Assembly (NCBI GenBank): GCA_021153285.1
Contig: JAGKTT010000045.1
Span: 1 to 14,700 of the forward strand
Direction of reading: 5' to 3'
Length of the DNA stretch: 14,700 nt
Source: Bacteroidia bacterium
Lineage (GTDB): Bacteria; Bacteroidota; Bacteroidia; Bacteroidales; UBA932
The notes under the pieces: model-generated
Told to the model about the DNA's origin: nothing
Seen by the model: only the letters and a program-made list of their open reading frames with translations
The model's database searches: none
Shown here: positions 7,207-13,479 of the stretch, piece by piece
How positions within the stretch are numbered: position 1 is the stretch's first letter
Layout: each line of letters opens with the position of its first letter
Made by a program: the position numbers and the translations under genes

Positions 7207-8392
7207 TGTCTGAACCGTTTACAGAGTAATAAATCTTCAAAGGATTGGCAATCACCTTTGTGAATCCTACTACATCACGTCCTGTATATGACTTGTTCAC
7301 CTCGCCATATTCTCCGAACTTAGAACTCATAAGGTCGTGGTCGCTCTTGCATCCCAGCACAGAGAAATGATAAGGCATAAGTGCCACTTCCACCTCTCCG
7401 GTCACATTTTTCTCGATGCTGTCCATCATTGCCTCCATATCCCTGCACACAGGATCCAGATACATTGCTTCGTGCATCTGCTGTCCATACCAGCCTGCAA
7501 TCTGCTCTTTCCAGTAAAGCTGTCCTTTGGTCAGAGTATGCTTCTCAAGCAGGTGGTGCGCCTTTATAATCACAAGCGGAGCTGCAGCTTCGAAGCCCAC
7601 GCGTCCCTTGATGCCGATGATGGTGTCTCCGATATGGATGTCGCGACCGATTCCGAATGGACCTGCAGCATCACGAACAGCCTTGATGACATCTACAGGA
7701 TGCATCTCTACTCCATTGAAAGAGACTGGCTCACCCTTGCGGAATCCGATCTTTATATGTTCCGGTACTGTCTTGGTGACTTTTGTAGGATAAGCCTCTT
7801 CAGGAAGATATCCGTCAGAAGACAATGTCTCCACACCACCGATACTTGTTCCCCAAAGACCCTGATTGATAGAATATTTAGCTTTTTCCCAGCTGAAATC
7901 GAATCCGTGCTTCTGGAGGAAATCTATCTCAAACTGACGTGTGAAGCAATTCTCACGTACTGGAGCAATGATTTCCACTTCCGGTGCAAGTACTTCGAAT
8001 ACAATGTCGAAGCGAACCTGGTCATTGCCCGCTCCGGTACTTCCGTGGGCTACAGCGTCAGCACCGATCTCCTTCACGTGCTTCAGTACCTCAAGTGCCT
8101 GAAAAACACGTTCCGAACTTACTGAAAGAGGATATGTCGCATTCTTGAGAATATTACCGTATATAAGATATTTTATACCTTTATCATAATATGTATCTAC
8201 GGCATTGACATTCTTATGCGACGCGGCTCCCAAGGCAAGGGCACGCTTCTGGATCGAAGCTTCTTCCTCTGCTGAGAATCCGCCTGTATTTACCATAACC
8301 GTATGTACCTCATAGCCTTGTGCCTTGAGGTATGGGACACAGAATGATGTGTCCAGTCCGCCGCTGAAGGCGAGTACGACTTTCTTGCTCAT
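7199..8392 (-). CDS. argG: Argininosuccinate synthase
   Basis: It joins citrulline and aspartate using ATP to give argininosuccinate. The PP-loop ATPase motif AFSGGLDTS lies at the N-terminus. VAHGSTGAGNDQVRFD and the Bacteroidota-type NQGLWGTSIGG follow. The frame extends to an ATG at 8416, but the in-frame ATG at 8392 begins MSKKVVLAFSGG, the usual start of the family, and sits 4 bp after the acyltransferase stop with AGAGATAAAG upstream. The longer form would overlap the upstream gene by 20 bp and add a charged eight-residue prefix. Length is 397 aa with the chosen start. It is the second gene of the operon, just after the putative first-step acyltransferase. Confidence 0.96.
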   Translation of the reverse strand: MSKKVVLAFSGGLDTSFCVPYLKAQGYEVHTVMVNTGGFSAEEEASIQKRALALGAASHKNVNAVDTYYDKGIKYLIYGNILKNATYPLSVSSERVFQALEVLKHVKEIGADAVAHGSTGAGNDQVRFDIVFEVLAPEVEIIAPVRENCFTRQFEIDFLQKHGFDFSWEKAKYSINQGLWGTSIGGVETLSSDGYLPEEAYPTKVTKTVPEHIKIGFRKGEPVSFNGVEMHPVDVIKAVRDAAGPFGIGRDIHIGDTIIGIKGRVGFEAAAPLVIIKAHHLLEKHTLTKGQLYWKEQIAGWYGQQMHEAMYLDPVCRDMEAMMDSIEKNVTGEVEVALMPYHFSVLGCKSDHDLMSSKFGEYGEVNKSYTGRDVVGFTKVIANPLKIYYSVNGSDNE

Positions 8393-8396
8393 ATCT

Positions 8397-8996
8397 TTAT
8401 CTCTTTTGTTCTCCATCTTTTAGATTGACCAGCTCGGGATGAGCCGGATCGTTTACCTTTATATGTTCTGAAGGATCGTATAGAAGTCCGGTGCAGAGAC
8501 ACATCCTCTGCTCGTTGGCCTCCAGGATTTCGTAATTCCTGCATCCCTGACATCCTTTCCAGAATTCAGGATCGTCAGTCAATGCTGCAAATGTCACCGG
8601 CCTGAAGCCAAGCTCATAGTTCATCTTCATTACAGCTGCTCCGGTGGTGATGCTGAAGATCTTTGCATTCGGGAAAAGTTCACGGGAAAGCTGGAAAATC
8701 CGGGTCTTTATCCTCATAGCCAGGCCTATACCCCTGAATCCGTGGGCTACGATCAGTCCGGAATTGGCTACATATTCCTTGCCTCCCCAGGTCTCGATAT
8801 AAGAGAATCCTGCAAAACGGCCGTCGTCTGTCAAGGCAATGACTGCCTTTCCTGCCAATATCTTTTCGGAAATGTATTCCGGAGTTCTTCTTGCGATACC
8901 CGTTCCTCTTTCACGGGCTGAGATGAGTATTTCCTCGCAGACTTCATCTGCATACACTACGTGGCTCGGCTGAGCCACCACTACATTTATTTCCAT
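8397..8996 (-). CDS. GNAT-family acyltransferase, probable first step of arginine synthesis (ArgA-like)
   Basis: This 199-aa protein has a GNAT fold: a central strand with AVIALTDDGRFAGFSYIE, then VANSGLIVAHGFRGIGLAMRIK. The R-G-I-G-L-A segment is the acyl-CoA pyrophosphate loop (usual Q/RxxGxG/A). The C-terminal third carries GCQGCRNYEIL and MCLCTGLLYDP, four cysteines that I recall as a feature of the Bacteroidota proteins next to argG. No other N-acylglutamate synthase is in the cluster and argJ is absent, so it probably makes N-acetyl- or N-succinyl-glutamate. The donor is inferred. The ATG at 8996 (MEINVVV) is chosen over a TTG at 9026. It is the promoter-proximal gene, with a leader of about 210 nt upstream. 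ArgA activity has not been shown by sequence alone. Confidence 0.8.
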   Translation of the reverse strand: MEINVVVAQPSHVVYADEVCEEILISARERGTGIARRTPEYISEKILAGKAVIALTDDGRFAGFSYIETWGGKEYVANSGLIVAHGFRGIGLAMRIKTRIFQLSRELFPNAKIFSITTGAAVMKMNYELGFRPVTFAALTDDPEFWKGCQGCRNYEILEANEQRMCLCTGLLYDPSEHIKVNDPAHPELVNLKDGEQKR

Positions 8997-9214
8997 AAGT
9001 TTCAATTCAGGCCTGGTACGGCTCAAATAAATTCAGTCCCGTTTGAGCGGAACCTTGATTTTCTGTATTTTAACGGATTGCCCTCATTGAGGGAGTCGAT
9101 CTGGACCCTAAGGCAAGACAAACCGAGATTGTCAATTGCAATTGGGAGGGAAATGCTTCGAGAGCCCCTCCTAAATTCGGACGAATATGTGGTTAGAAAT
9201 GACCATAACTCCTA
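8997..9214 (-). promoter_or_regulatory. Long 5' leader of the arg operon with several stems
   Basis: Between the predicted minus-strand -7 box and the acyltransferase ATG lie about 215 nt without a gene. Stems seen in the RNA sense include GCTCAAA (9042-9048 region of the minus strand) with TTTGAGC (9021-9027) across a 14-nt loop just before the start codon, and CCCTC with GAGGG over a 3-nt loop at 9081-9093. A GGAGGG/CCCTCC pair lies at about 9144-9171. The repeated GAGGG/CCCTC words could pair in alternative ways. No intrinsic terminator with a U-run was seen. Confidence 0.4.
9133..9147. repeat. Palindromic direct repeat, copy 1
   Basis: It contains AATTGCAATTGGGA at 9134-9147, identical to 9267-9280. 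The core AATTGCAATT is its own reverse complement. This copy extends as CAATTGCAATTG, two CAATTG hexamers in tandem. It lies in the arg operon leader. Confidence 0.6.
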
Positions 9215-9222
9215 CAAAGATA
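9215..9222 (-). promoter_or_regulatory. Predicted -7 box for the arg operon
   Basis: The minus strand reads TATCTTTG here, a match to the Bacteroidota -7 consensus TAnnTTTG. No clear TTTG-type -33 box was found at the usual spacing. The predicted transcript starts near 9208, giving a leader of about 210 nt before the acyltransferase start. Confidence 0.5.
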
Positions 9223-9243
9223 TATATTCTTCTGAAAAATTGC

Positions 9244-9251
9244 TAACTTTG
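9244..9251 (+). promoter_or_regulatory. Predicted -7 box for the small DNA-binding protein gene
   Basis: TAACTTTG matches TAnnTTTG. It lies 48 bp before the proposed GTG start at 9299, directly after an AATTGC half-site (9238-9243) and 15 bp before the second palindrome copy. The -33 region is weak. Confidence 0.45.
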
Positions 9252-9266
9252 ACGGAAATTTATTTT

Positions 9267-9280
9267 AATTGCAATTGGGA
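9267..9280. repeat. Palindromic direct repeat, copy 2
   Basis: AATTGCAATTGGGA is identical to 9134-9147, offset by 133 bp. It sits between the plus-strand -7 box and the GTG start of the small protein gene, so it would be in that gene's leader, a normal operator position. Confidence 0.6.
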
Positions 9281-9298
9281 ATCATAATTCATCCGGAA

Positions 9299-9532
9299 GT
9301 GGCAAAGAAGAAGACCAGAAAGACAGATATCGATCCTGAATATCTGAAAAAGCAGAAGGAGGCGCTGGTGCGTCGTCACAGACAGGTTATATATCTGAAT
9401 GACAGTGAGATGGCCGCAATAAGGCAGTATTGTGACCGCTTTCGTGTAGGTACAAAGGCTGTCCTGTTCCGTGAGGCCATAATGGAGAAGGTTCTTTCGG
9501 AGCTTGATGACAATCATCCAACGCTTTTTTAG
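9299..9532 (+). CDS. Small basic protein, putative ribbon-helix-helix-like DNA-binding protein
   Basis: This 77-aa protein starts with a basic tail (MAKKKTRK when GTG at 9299 is read as Met). Next come a helix with KKQKEALVRRHRQ, a short strand VIYLNDSEMAAI, a helix to QYCDRFRVGTKAVLFREAIM, and a conserved-looking end, NHPTLF. The strand followed by two helices (YLNDSEMAAIRQYC, then T-K-A-V-L-F-R-E-A-I) is what a ribbon-helix-helix regulator would show. I recall similar short proteins in other Bacteroidales but no assigned function. The GTG start is preferred over TTG codons at 9269 and 9275 because those lie inside the repeated palindrome. It is divergent from the arg operon and 20 bp upstream of the TSCPD gene, probably in one transcript. 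Confidence 0.7.
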   Translation: MAKKKTRKTDIDPEYLKKQKEALVRRHRQVIYLNDSEMAAIRQYCDRFRVGTKAVLFREAIMEKVLSELDDNHPTLF

Positions 9533-9552
9533 AATATTACTTAAACAAAAAT

Positions 9553-9948
9553 ATGAGAACATTTATTACAGTTTGCGTCCTCATCTTTATGGGTGTGACG
9601 CTCAATGCTCAGCAGCAGAAGGTTATGGATAATGTACAGCAGGTGCAGGTGACTGACACGGAAGATTATGCAATCGTGAAAGATGAAATCGTTGATGGAG
9701 TCAGGTATGTCGTAGCTACACCAAGTGCAAAGGTGTGTTCAAAGCAGATCGATATCGAGATCAAAGACGGAGTCATTCAGAAAGTGGTTTATACGCGCGG
9801 ATGTGAAGGAAACGCCAAAGGTATCGGAGCGCTTATAAAGGATATGACAGTTGAAGAAGCAATCAAGCGTCTTGAAGGAATTACCTGCGGTAAGCGCGGA
9901 ACCTCTTGTCCGGATCAGCTGGCCAAAGTGCTTAAGGCTTTGAAGTAA
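9553..9948 (+). CDS. Exported TSCPD-domain protein (TIGR03905-like, four-cysteine)
   Basis: This 131-aa protein has an N-terminal signal peptide: M-R, a hydrophobic core (FITVCVLIFMGVTL), and a likely cleavage after NA with glutamine next (about residue 19/20), typical of Bacteroidota secreted proteins. A linker of about 40 residues follows. The TSCPD domain at about 58-131 has four cysteines, C62, C84, C112 and C119, in VCSKQIDIEI, RGCEGN, TCGKRGTSCPDQLA. Stand-alone TIGR03905 proteins are about 80 residues and cytoplasmic as I know them, so the exported form is unusual. The function of the family is not known; related TSCPD domains occur at the ends of B12-dependent ribonucleotide reductases. 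No lipobox cysteine is seen after the signal peptide. A terminator follows directly. Confidence 0.85.
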   Translation: MRTFITVCVLIFMGVTLNAQQQKVMDNVQQVQVTDTEDYAIVKDEIVDGVRYVVATPSAKVCSKQIDIEIKDGVIQKVVYTRGCEGNAKGIGALIKDMTVEEAIKRLEGITCGKRGTSCPDQLAKVLKALK

Positions 9949-9951
9949 AAG

Positions 9952-9983
9952 AAAAAAGGAATCGTCAGTGCGATTCCTTTTAT
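9952..9983. terminator. Bidirectional terminator between the TSCPD gene and tdk
   Basis: GGAATCG (9958-9964) pairs with CGATTCC (9971-9977) over a six-base loop. It is flanked by an A-run (9952-9957) and TTTT (9978-9981), so a T-run follows the stem on both strands. It serves the converging TSCPD and tdk genes. Confidence 0.85.
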
Positions 9984-9994
9984 TGTTTCATAGG

Positions 9995-10567
9995 TTAGTT
10001 GTCTTCCTTAAGTGCAGCGTTGTAGCAATGTCTGCAGAGAGGTTCGTATATGTCGGTTTCTCCCAGTACCACAAGTTCATTGTTTTTAGAGAGTCTGTGA
10101 GAATGGTTGGCCGGACTTCCGCATTTTACACATATTGCGTGTACTTTCTGAATGTCCTCCGCTACAGCCATAAGTGCCGGCATCGGGCCGAAAGGCTTTC
10201 CGAGGAAGTCTGTATCAAGTCCGGCAATAATGACTCTTACACCTCTGTTGGCCAATGCCTGGACTACCTCTATGATGGAATTGTCAAAGAACTGAGCCTC
10301 GTCAATGCCTACTACTTCCACGTCGCTTGATATTTCCAACATTTTGGTCGGAGTGTCGATAGGAACGGAAGGAATGCTATGAGCATCGTGTGATACGACC
10401 TGGTCTTCTGAATAGCGTACATCGATGCAAGGCTTGTAGATCGCCACTTTCTGCTTGGCGAACTGAGCTCTTTTCATCCTTCTAATAAGTTCTTCTGTCT
10501 TTCCTGAGAACATTGAACCGCAGATTACTTCGATTGAACCTGCTTTTTTTGCGATTTCTAAAAACAT
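9995..10567 (-). CDS. tdk: Thymidine kinase (type II)
   Basis: It phosphorylates thymidine to dTMP in the salvage pathway, in the cytosol. The 190-aa protein has the P-loop GSMFSGKTEE (17-26), DEAQFF (89-94, with the catalytic glutamate/metal aspartate region), and IAGLDTDFLGKPFGPMP. Zinc-binding cysteine pairs CVKC (146/149) and CRHC (178/181) flank the lasso region with YEPLC. This matches the family in order and length. The ATG at 10567 has a predicted promoter 60 bp upstream and it converges with the TSCPD gene on a shared terminator. Confidence 0.97.
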   Translation of the reverse strand: MFLEIAKKAGSIEVICGSMFSGKTEELIRRMKRAQFAKQKVAIYKPCIDVRYSEDQVVSHDAHSIPSVPIDTPTKMLEISSDVEVVGIDEAQFFDNSIIEVVQALANRGVRVIIAGLDTDFLGKPFGPMPALMAVAEDIQKVHAICVKCGSPANHSHRLSKNNELVVLGETDIYEPLCRHCYNAALKEDN

Positions 10568-10625
10568 TTCCTTACTTTGTATATTACTCCGGTGATTAAT
10601 CAGTTTCCCTGCTTTTCGAGGGATG

Positions 10626-10633
10626 CAAATATA
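10626..10633 (-). promoter_or_regulatory. Predicted -7 box for tdk
   Basis: The minus strand reads TATATTTG, matching TAnnTTTG, giving a leader of about 50 nt to the tdk ATG. The same 81-bp gap must also hold the promoter of the plus-strand gene at 10649, but no clear plus-strand box was found. Confidence 0.45.
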
Positions 10634-10648
10634 GATAATAATTGCTTT

Positions 10649-11491
10649 ATGGAAAATAGAGAGCAGCAGATTTTATCTGAAATAAAATCTATGATAACTT
10701 CTATCAGAAGTCAATTGGAAAGGTTGGATGCCAAAATGGTGGAACTTCATCAGACCGTAGATCCTGAAGGCTTCAAGACGGAGTCAATCAATGTAATAAT
10801 CGATGATATTGCCATTCTGCCTCCTCCGATTGAGACAGAAATCGTTGAAATTCCTCTGGGACTTGATGTTCCTGAAGAGACTGATGATGATCTTCCATTC
10901 GGTGACCTTCCGGAAGAGGAACCACAGGAAGCCCTTCAGCCTGAAGCAACAGTAGAATCGGAAGCAACAGTAGAACCAGAAGTAGCAGTAGAATCGGAAG
11001 AAATTGTCGAGCCGGAAGAATCCGATGAGCCGGAGCCAGAGGCTGTAGAGGTGGAGCAGGGACCGGAACCGGAGCCAGAACCAGAACCTGAGACCGTACG
11101 GCAGGAACTGCCAGCAGAGGAGGAAGACGATGATGATCTTCCGGGCTTTTTCTCAGTGCCTGAGACTGTTACAGTAGCGGCTAAAGCCTCGGCTGTTGCA
11201 AAACCTACCATCAATGATGCACATTCTACCGATCAGGCTTGGCGAAAGGATATGCCTGGTTCTCCTGTAAAGGATATAAGAAGCGCTATTTCATTGAATG
11301 ACAGAGTCTTCTTTATCAATAATCTTTTTGATGAAGACGCTCAGGCATTTGTGAATGCTCTATCCAGCATAAATGCAATGAATTCTCTGGAGGAAGTCGT
11401 GGAATTTATTATTGAAAATTTCCCGCATTGGAATCTCAACTCCGACGTCGTATACAGGTTTATGATGGCTGTGCGCCGTAAGGTTAATTGA
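10649..11491 (+). CDS. Unknown protein: N-terminal coiled coil, acidic Glu/Pro-rich middle, C-terminal helical domain
   Basis: The protein is 280 aa in three parts. Residues 1-36 (ENREQQILSEIKSMITSIR and on) form a likely coiled coil. Residues of about 75-165 are highly acidic and low in complexity, with repeats of the type V-E-x-E-A-T-V-E and a PEPEPEPE run ending in EEEDDDD. The C-terminal domain (about 208-280) contains IRSAISLNDRVFFINNLF, a helix with FVNALSSINAMNSLEEVVEFI, and VVYRFMMAVRRK. I recall that ISLNDR-type domain in conserved Bacteroidales proteins of unknown role. The frame is open from 10577, but the ATG at 10649 begins the coiled coil and follows an intergenic sequence. It ends 2 bp before rsmI, so the two are probably co-transcribed. 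No signal peptide or membrane segment is seen, so it is probably cytoplasmic. Confidence 0.8.
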   Translation: MENREQQILSEIKSMITSIRSQLERLDAKMVELHQTVDPEGFKTESINVIIDDIAILPPPIETEIVEIPLGLDVPEETDDDLPFGDLPEEEPQEALQPEATVESEATVEPEVAVESEEIVEPEESDEPEPEAVEVEQGPEPEPEPEPETVRQELPAEEEDDDDLPGFFSVPETVTVAAKASAVAKPTINDAHSTDQAWRKDMPGSPVKDIRSAISLNDRVFFINNLFDEDAQAFVNALSSINAMNSLEEVVEFIIENFPHWNLNSDVVYRFMMAVRRKVN

Positions 11492-11493
11492 TA

Positions 11494-12216
11494 ATGTCAG
11501 GAATCTTATATATAGTACCGACTCCGGTCGGAAATCTTGAAGATATGACTTTCAGGGCTATAAAAGTCCTGAAGGAAGCAGATCTCATATTGGCAGAAGA
11601 TACCAGGACAAGTTCCGTTCTGCTCAAACATTACGATATCAAAGGCCGTCTTGAGTCCCATCATAAGTTCAATGAACATAAGATGGCTTCAATAATCAAG
11701 GAACGTATTTTGGCCGGACTTAATGTCGCCTTGATAAGCGATGCCGGTACTCCGGGAATTTCTGATCCCGGATTCCTTCTTGTAAGGACTTGTGCACAGG
11801 AAGGTATCGAGGTGCAGACTCTTCCAGGGGCAACAGCATTTGTCCCAGCACTGGTTTCTTCAGGATATCCTTGTGACCGTTTCTGTTTTGAAGGCTTCCT
11901 GCCTCAGAAAAAAGGACGTCAGACCCGTCTGACGGAACTCGCGCAGGAGCAGAGAACAATGATATTTTATGAGTCACCTTATCGATTGGTAAAGACATTG
12001 GAACAGTTTGCGGAGTTTTTCGGTCCGGACAGAGAGTGCTCGGTGGCCAGGGAAATATCCAAGAAATTTGAGGAACATAAGAGAGGATCCCTTGCTGATG
12101 TGGCCACCTGGTACCGAGAACACGAGCCGAAAGGGGAGATCGTAATCATCGTGGCTGGTGCTCCTGAAAAGAAAAAGGAGAAGAAATCATATCATAAAGC
12201 CGATGAGGAAGCATAA
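11494..12216 (+). CDS. rsmI: 16S rRNA (cytidine-1402-2'-O)-methyltransferase
   Basis: This SAM-dependent enzyme of the tetrapyrrole-methylase fold methylates the 2'-O of C1402 in the ribosomal decoding centre. Motifs are YIVPTPVGNLEDMT (N-terminal strand and loop), AEDTRTS (34-40), SDAGTPGISDPG (82-93), LPGATAFVPAL and YESPYR (159-164). At 240 aa it lacks the small C-terminal domain of the longer Escherichia coli protein and ends instead in a Lys-rich tail (APEKKKEKK). The ATG at 11494 is chosen over TTG at 11488, which lies inside the stop of the preceding gene. It is followed by a tandem repeat and a strong terminator. Confidence 0.96.
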   Translation: MSGILYIVPTPVGNLEDMTFRAIKVLKEADLILAEDTRTSSVLLKHYDIKGRLESHHKFNEHKMASIIKERILAGLNVALISDAGTPGISDPGFLLVRTCAQEGIEVQTLPGATAFVPALVSSGYPCDRFCFEGFLPQKKGRQTRLTELAQEQRTMIFYESPYRLVKTLEQFAEFFGPDRECSVAREISKKFEEHKRGSLADVATWYREHEPKGEIVIIVAGAPEKKKEKKSYHKADEEA

Positions 12217-12230
12217 AAAAAGTTGAAAAG

Positions 12231-12274
12231 ACATAAAAAAGAGAAAAACTTTACATAAAAAAGAGCAAAACTTT
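12231..12274. repeat. Tandem duplication of a 22-bp unit containing a terminator arm
   Basis: Units at 12231-12252 and 12253-12274 differ at one base (GAGAAAAAC versus GAGCAAAAC). A more diverged third copy may start at 12211 (GCATAAAAAAAG). The second unit supplies the left arm of the terminator that follows. Confidence 0.75.
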
Positions 12275-12300
12275 GCAGAACGCATTGTTTTGCTCTTTTA
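12257..12300 (+). terminator. Rho-independent terminator after rsmI
   Basis: AAAAGAGCAAAAC (12259-12271) pairs with GTTTTGCTCTTTT (12287-12299) over a 15-base loop. A-rich sequence precedes and T-rich sequence ends the stem, so it can act on plus-strand transcripts and is symmetrical enough to act on both strands. Confidence 0.8.
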
Positions 12301-12328
12301 GTTTATGGACTTTTGTCGAAAGCCTTTG

Positions 12329-13216
12329 ATGATGAGTAAAGAGAAGAAGTCTGGACTTTCGGAGTCTTTCATAACAGGAGTGATTGCTCTTGTCTTTCTG
12401 GTAGTGGGATATCAGACAGCATTGCTGATCCATAATGCTGCATTGGTGAAGATAGCCTCCGTCCGTGATGAGCCTGATACCGTATTTGTATATCAAAGTG
12501 AACCTGAGGAATCCTCTCAAGGTGAATCTTCAGGTGCTATTCCCAGGTCGGATATTAGGAAAAACTCCGCACATTCACCTCGTGTCGATGCTGTCAGAAA
12601 GAATATTACCCGTAAAAAAGTAGAGAGTTTCCGGTTTGATCCTAATGCAGTATCAGTCGATGAATTATGTCGCTTGGGGTTTACTCTAAAGCAGGCTGAA
12701 AGTATTGACAAGTATCGCAGCAGCGGAGGCAGATTCCGAAGAAAGGAGGATTTCAGGAAATCATATGTCGTGTCTGACAGTATTTACAGACGGTTGGAAA
12801 AATATATTGACATACCTCTGGTGGATCTGAATGTTGCGGATTCTGCCGATTTCGATGCTTTGCCCGGTATAGGTGGCTGGTTTGCAAAGAAGATGATAGA
12901 GCATAGGAAGGCCCTTGGAGGCTATTCGTATAAGGAACAGCTGCTGGAAATTTATCGCTTCGATCAGGAGAAATATGATGGCCTGTCTGATCTGATAACT
13001 GTATCTCCTGAGCATATTACACCTTATCCTTTGTGGTCGTATCCGGCGGACTCCCTACGAATGCATCCATATATCAGTAATCTGGAAACGGCTAAAGCCA
13101 TAGTCCTTTATCGGCAGAATACCCCGCGTGAAGAATGGACAGTGGATGGACTCCGCGATGCGGGGATACTGACTTCTGAAAATGCAAACAAATTATCAAA
13201 ATGTTTATTTGATTAG
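12329..13216 (+). CDS. Membrane-anchored helix-hairpin-helix protein (ComEA-like)
   Basis: The protein is about 295 aa. It has a short cytoplasmic start (SKEKKSGLSES) and one membrane segment (FITGVIALVFLVVGYQTALL). A low-complexity linker of about 60 residues follows. At least two HhH units follow: one around VDELCRLGFTLKQAESIDKY, another in LNVADSADFDALPGIGGWFAKKMIEHRK with the hallmark L-P-G-I-G. A third, degenerate unit is ISNLETAKAIVLYR near the C-terminus. HhH domains bind DNA non-specifically. ComEA is the DNA receptor for natural transformation, but similar Bacteroidales proteins are uncharacterised, so a role in DNA uptake is only a suggestion. The frame is open from ATG 12305, but that is 5 bp after the terminator; the ATG pair at 12329/12332 is preferred. 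The next gene starts 5 bp after its stop. Confidence 0.82.
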   Translation: MMSKEKKSGLSESFITGVIALVFLVVGYQTALLIHNAALVKIASVRDEPDTVFVYQSEPEESSQGESSGAIPRSDIRKNSAHSPRVDAVRKNITRKKVESFRFDPNAVSVDELCRLGFTLKQAESIDKYRSSGGRFRRKEDFRKSYVVSDSIYRRLEKYIDIPLVDLNVADSADFDALPGIGGWFAKKMIEHRKALGGYSYKEQLLEIYRFDQEKYDGLSDLITVSPEHITPYPLWSYPADSLRMHPYISNLETAKAIVLYRQNTPREEWTVDGLRDAGILTSENANKLSKCLFD

Positions 13217-13221
13217 ATAAA

Positions 13222-13479
13222 ATGGAACTTATTGATATCCCTACTGGTAATGATCTGGATTCAATTCTGACATATGCAGTAAGGAAAAAGGTAACTATTT
13301 CCAAGGCTTCTGTGAAAAATCAGAGGATGTTCGAAAAGATCATAATTATGGAGTATATGTGTCCAGGTATTGGGAAGATCAAGCTTACAGTTGGAGTCCG
13401 AAAGTCAACGCACGAAAAAGTACAGTATTGCATAACTGCGATGACGGTAAATGAAAAAAGCATCCCGGAGGATGCTTAA
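13222..13479 (+). CDS. Unknown 85-aa protein
   Basis: I do not recognise this protein. It begins MELIDIPTGNDLDSILTYAV, continues with alternating charged and hydrophobic strands (KKVTISKASVKNQRMF, KIIIMEYMCPGIGKIKLTVGV) and ends with EKSIPEDA. The pattern suggests a small alpha/beta domain. It has no signal peptide or membrane segment, and two cysteines that are far apart. Its ATG is 5 bp after the HHH gene, so both are probably in one operon. Coding looks real because the frame is uninterrupted, codon use resembles its neighbours, and it is tightly linked upstream. Its last codons (GAGGATGCTTAA) also form one arm of the minus-strand terminator described separately. Confidence 0.6.
   Translation: MELIDIPTGNDLDSILTYAVRKKVTISKASVKNQRMFEKIIIMEYMCPGIGKIKLTVGVRKSTHEKVQYCITAMTVNEKSIPEDA
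13454..13477 (-). terminator. Minus-strand intrinsic terminator inside the end of the 85-aa gene
   Basis: On the minus strand AAGCATCC (13477-13470) pairs with GGATGCTT (13465-13458) over a TCCG loop and runs into T-rich sequence (TTTTTT in total, down to about 13454). The plus strand lacks a T-run after the stem, so it is oriented for leftward transcripts. It lies about 160 bp beyond recA's own terminator, so it probably serves a different transcript. Confidence 0.7.

Noticed and set aside
7337..8125. 262-codon plus-strand open frame antisense to argG
   Set aside because: It is a shadow of argG: its length comes from the codon bias of argG on the other strand, it has no family motifs, and argG is certain.
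9171..9206. 11-codon leader peptide M-V-I-S-N-H-I-F-V-R-I at the very start of the arg transcript
   Set aside because: Its ATG is only a few bases after the predicted transcription start, leaving no room for a ribosome site, and it has a single arginine codon.
9269..9298. TTG starts that would lengthen the small DNA-binding protein by up to ten residues
   Set aside because: They lie in the duplicated palindrome, which looks like an operator; GTG at 9299 gives the expected basic MAKKK start.
10936..11214. Minus-strand Ser/Gly-rich open frame
   Set aside because: It is the antisense reading of the Glu/Pro-rich linker of the acidic coiled-coil protein; low-complexity repeats always give such frames.
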